A program made the position numbers and the translations under genes. The notes under the pieces are model-generated. The model was given only the letters and a program-made list of their open reading frames with translations. It did not search any database and had not been told where the DNA came from. From contig JAEUNJ010000044.1 in assembly GCA_016791145.1 (NCBI GenBank), forward strand, positions 1 to 52,065: 52,065 bases of DNA. Reading direction: 5' to 3'. Position 1 is the first letter of the stretch, and every line of letters begins with the position of its first letter. The DNA is from Rhodocyclaceae bacterium (lineage in GTDB: Bacteria; Pseudomonadota; Gammaproteobacteria; Burkholderiales; Rhodocyclaceae). Below, one piece after another: positions 46,876 through 52,065 of the stretch.

Positions 46876-47749
46876 GCACGTGGGGGATGCCGGCCTCCAT
46901 GAAGGTCTCCCCTTCCGGCACGAAACCGAAACGGGCGTAGAAATCCGCCGCGGAGGTCTGGGCATGCAGGACAAGCCTCGCCAGGCCTCGCCGGCCGGCG
47001 GCCTCCATCAGCCGGCACAGCAAGGCGGCGCCGACCCCCTGCCCCCGCCATTCCCGAAGTACCGCCATGCGGCCCACGTGCCCGTCCGGCAGGAGGCGCC
47101 CGGTACCGATGGCCCCGCCGTGCGGCCCGCGGGCCAGGACGTGCAGGCTCACCGGATCCGCCTCGTCGTACTCCATCTCCCTCGGGACGCCCTGCTCCCG
47201 GACGAAGACGGCCTCCCGCACCGGTCCCGCCGCGGACCCCAGCGTTGCCCAGTTCCCCTCCTCGATTCCGTATTCCACGATGTCGACCCGGGTGTAGGGC
47301 GCGACGCGGTCGAAGAGTTCCATGATGTCCCGGTTGCGCATGCGCACGCAGCCGATGGAACCGGGCGTGCCCATCTCAGCCGTGTCCGGACTGCCGTGGA
47401 GATAGATGTAGCGGCGCATGGTGTCCACCTCACCCAGGCGGTTGCGGCCGGGCTCCTTGCCGGACAGCCAGAGAATGCGGGTCAGCATCCAGTCCCGCCC
47501 GGGATGTTGCGCCGCCAGTTCGGGGGTCCAGATTTCGCCGGTGGGCCGGCGGGCGACGAAAACCGTGTTCTCCGGGGCATCCCGGCCGATCTTGGCCCGG
47601 ATCAGGTGGCGGCCCCGGGGCGTCCGGTTGCTCCCCCGCTGTTCGCCGGCTCCCCTGCGGGCGGTGGAGACCCGGTAACGAAGCAATATATCCCCATGCT
47701 CCCCATACACAACAAGCAGTTGCTGAGGAATACTAATCCAGATTCTCAT
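46853..47749 (-). CDS. L,D-transpeptidase (YkuD) fused to GNAT N-acetyltransferase
   Basis: 298 residues in two domains. Residues about 1-165 are a YkuD domain with the active-site Cys in GTPGSIGCVRMRN and the His of YLHGSPDTAE; Ile replaces the common His in the SHGC motif. Residues about 170-298 are a GNAT domain with VREAVFVREQGVPREMEYDE, then GTGRLLPDGHVGRMAVL and RGQGVGAALLCRLME (acetyl-CoA loop). There is no signal peptide or N-terminal helix: MRIWISIPQQLLVVY starts directly in the YkuD fold. That is odd for enzymes that normally work on periplasmic peptidoglycan. The frame is continuous through the junction. It lies 24 bp after tadA on the same strand. Confidence 0.9.
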   Translation of the reverse strand: MRIWISIPQQLLVVYGEHGDILLRYRVSTARRGAGEQRGSNRTPRGRHLIRAKIGRDAPENTVFVARRPTGEIWTPELAAQHPGRDWMLTRILWLSGKEPGRNRLGEVDTMRRYIYLHGSPDTAEMGTPGSIGCVRMRNRDIMELFDRVAPYTRVDIVEYGIEEGNWATLGSAAGPVREAVFVREQGVPREMEYDEADPVSLHVLARGPHGGAIGTGRLLPDGHVGRMAVLREWRGQGVGAALLCRLMEAAGRRGLARLVLHAQTSAADFYARFGFVPEGETFMEAGIPHVLMARAAS

Positions 47750-47773
47750 CTAGCGGGAAGGGGATCTTTTCCT

Positions 47774-51059
<3,286 letters not shown>

Positions 51060-51182
51060 GGCGTTCCCCCCTTGAAAAAACGAATACGATAACAAAAACG
51101 CGCGGGCCGCGGCATGACGTTTCTTAATGGGTCGCCAAGGCCCCTCTTTTCCCGCTTGCGACGGGCCTGCGTTTGACGGAGA

Positions 51183-51195
51183 CTCAATACTTGAG
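51183..51195. promoter_or_regulatory. Short palindrome upstream of the ankyrin membrane protein
   Basis: CTCAA (51183-51187) and TTGAG (51191-51195) are perfect inverted arms around TAC, in the 151-bp divergent spacer between ppdK and the ankyrin gene. It lies just upstream of the very strong AAAAGGAGG ribosome binding site (51197-51205). It may be an operator half-site pair; evidence is limited to symmetry. Confidence 0.3.
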
Positions 51196-51210
51196 CAAAA
51201 GGAGGGGGCC

Positions 51211-51885
51211 ATGGATTTCGTCGCCGTTCGGATCCGCCGCGAAAGCTTGCTGGTGGTCATGGTGGTCATCGTCGCGCTGGTCGCGAACCTGCCCACCGAC
51301 GTGCTTCAGTCAGCCGGCATAGACCGGCGCTGGATGATGGCCGTGCTCGGCATGGTCGTCATGATCGCCCTCTTCCTGTACCTGAAGGTCTTCGTCTTCC
51401 TGCTCTGCATCCTGCTCGCCGTGGGGGCCAATCTTCCGGACCAATGGGCGGATGGACTCGGCATTTCGAAGCTGCCGCTGTTGGTGGCCCTGGCGATCAT
51501 GGTGATCGGCTCCCTGCTCAACTACGGCACCAAGGCCGTGCCCATGGGCCTGGAGCCACCTCCGCGCAAGAAGAGCGTGGAGAGCACCAATGCCCTGATC
51601 CAGGCCATCGAGAAGAGCCAGACCTACAAGCTGAAGACCATCCTCGGCATGGGATTCGATCCCAACGTCCCCAACGAGCAGGGCGACGCGCCCCTCCACG
51701 TGGCGGCGGCCCGGGGCGACCTGATCGTCGCGGGGCTGCTGCTCAAGAACGGGGCGGATCCCGACCTGCCGCGGCCGGACGGCATGACCCCCCTGCAACT
51801 GGCCGTCAAGGGCGGCCACGACAAGGTGGTCGCCCTGCTCCACTCCGCCGGCAAGGCGGCGGCGGTTCAGGCGGCCAGGGCCTGA
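51211..51885 (+). CDS. Inner-membrane protein with C-terminal ankyrin repeats
   Basis: 224 residues. Four hydrophobic helices lie at about 12-30, 41-58, 59-76 and 88-106. The soluble C-terminal part (about 125-215) has two to three ankyrin repeats, for example GDAPLHVAAARGDLIVAGLL and GMTPLQLAVKGGHDKVVALL. The membrane part repeats an NLP-type loop (ANLPTDVLQSAG and ANLPDQWADGLG). The ATG at 51211 is chosen for its AAAAGGAGG site. The function is unknown; it may tether a cytoplasmic partner to the membrane. Confidence 0.85.
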   Translation: MDFVAVRIRRESLLVVMVVIVALVANLPTDVLQSAGIDRRWMMAVLGMVVMIALFLYLKVFVFLLCILLAVGANLPDQWADGLGISKLPLLVALAIMVIGSLLNYGTKAVPMGLEPPPRKKSVESTNALIQAIEKSQTYKLKTILGMGFDPNVPNEQGDAPLHVAAARGDLIVAGLLLKNGADPDLPRPDGMTPLQLAVKGGHDKVVALLHSAGKAAAVQAARA

Positions 51886-51895
51886 CCGCGCGCGG

Positions 51896-52065
51896 TCACT
51901 CCCACTCGATCGTCGCCGGCGGCGTGCCGGAGATGTCGTAGACCACCCGGTTGATGCCGCGCACCTCGTTGATGATGCGGTTGGAGACGCGGGCGAGCAG
52001 TTCATGGGGCAGCTCGGCCCACTTGGCCGTCATGAAGTCGGAGGTCTGCACTGCCCGCAGGGCCA
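51896..52065 (-). CDS. guaA: GMP synthase (glutamine-hydrolysing), C-terminal end (5' part outside window)
   Basis: Only the last 56 residues are present; the stop is at 51896-51898 and the frame runs out of the right edge. The peptide ends [17 protein letters not shown], the signature end of GuaA, and includes [20 protein letters not shown] of the dimerisation domain. GuaA converts XMP to GMP using glutamine and ATP. It is convergent with the ankyrin membrane protein (10-bp gap). Confidence 0.93.
   Translation of the reverse strand, partial: ALRAVQTSDFMTAKWAELPHELLARVSNRIINEVRGINRVVYDISGTPPATIEWE

Overview
The window is a GC-rich, densely packed chromosomal segment, most likely from a betaproteobacterium (Rhodocyclales-like). 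This rests on gene content and order: relA, rdgC, an HU gene, the block surE-pcm-nlpD-rpoS, the block mltG-tmk-holB-pilZ-tatD, ppdK and guaA. It is an inference, because there is no rRNA to anchor it. I see no tRNA, rRNA, IS element, phage gene, CRISPR array or replication origin.

Layout. 1-2.8 kb: 3' end of relA, an AT-richer pair of overlapping reading frames (HEPN-like, then CBS-like) that look like one split gene, then rdgC and an HU gene on the minus strand. 3.1-7.4 kb: a radical SAM protein, then surE-pcm-nlpD-rpoS, whose last three junctions all overlap. 7.4-12.5 kb: minus-strand lytic transglycosylase, TgpA-like membrane transglutaminase and a GT4 glycosyltransferase. 12.7-19.6 kb: one 2306-residue RTX-type protein without its type I secretion machinery in view. 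19.9-30.2 kb: amidase-MAPEG pair, DUF2889, haloacid dehalogenase, hybrid histidine kinase, saccharopine-dehydrogenase-like reductase, ABC half-transporter and an HxlR regulator. 30.3-36.6 kb: a molybdopterin oxidoreductase with a strong terminator, DMT exporter, acyl-CoA dehydrogenase, small secreted protein and a lipoprotein solute-binding protein. 36.8-40.1 kb: a Cys/His-containing membrane protein, two hsp20 genes behind a near-consensus sigma-32 promoter, and a potassium channel with two RCK modules. 40.5-45.0 kb: a minus-strand operon mltG-tmk-holB-pilZ-tatD-ankyrin. 45.0-52.1 kb: ygfZ, a NRDE protein, an L,D-transpeptidase fused to a GNAT acetyltransferase, tadA, ppdK, a membrane-anchored ankyrin protein and the 3' end of guaA.

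Working together: relA and rpoS are the stringent and general stress regulators; nlpD, mltB, mltG and the L,D-transpeptidase fusion belong to envelope and peptidoglycan upkeep; tmk, holB and guaA serve nucleotide supply and replication; the Hsp20 pair is a heat-shock unit. The most unusual items are the split HEPN/CBS locus, the RTX giant with a long non-repeat core, the L,D-transpeptidase-GNAT fusion, the HxlR/molybdoenzyme intergenic operator, and a conserved-looking membrane protein with a possible metal site. No complete new defence or secretion system is visible.
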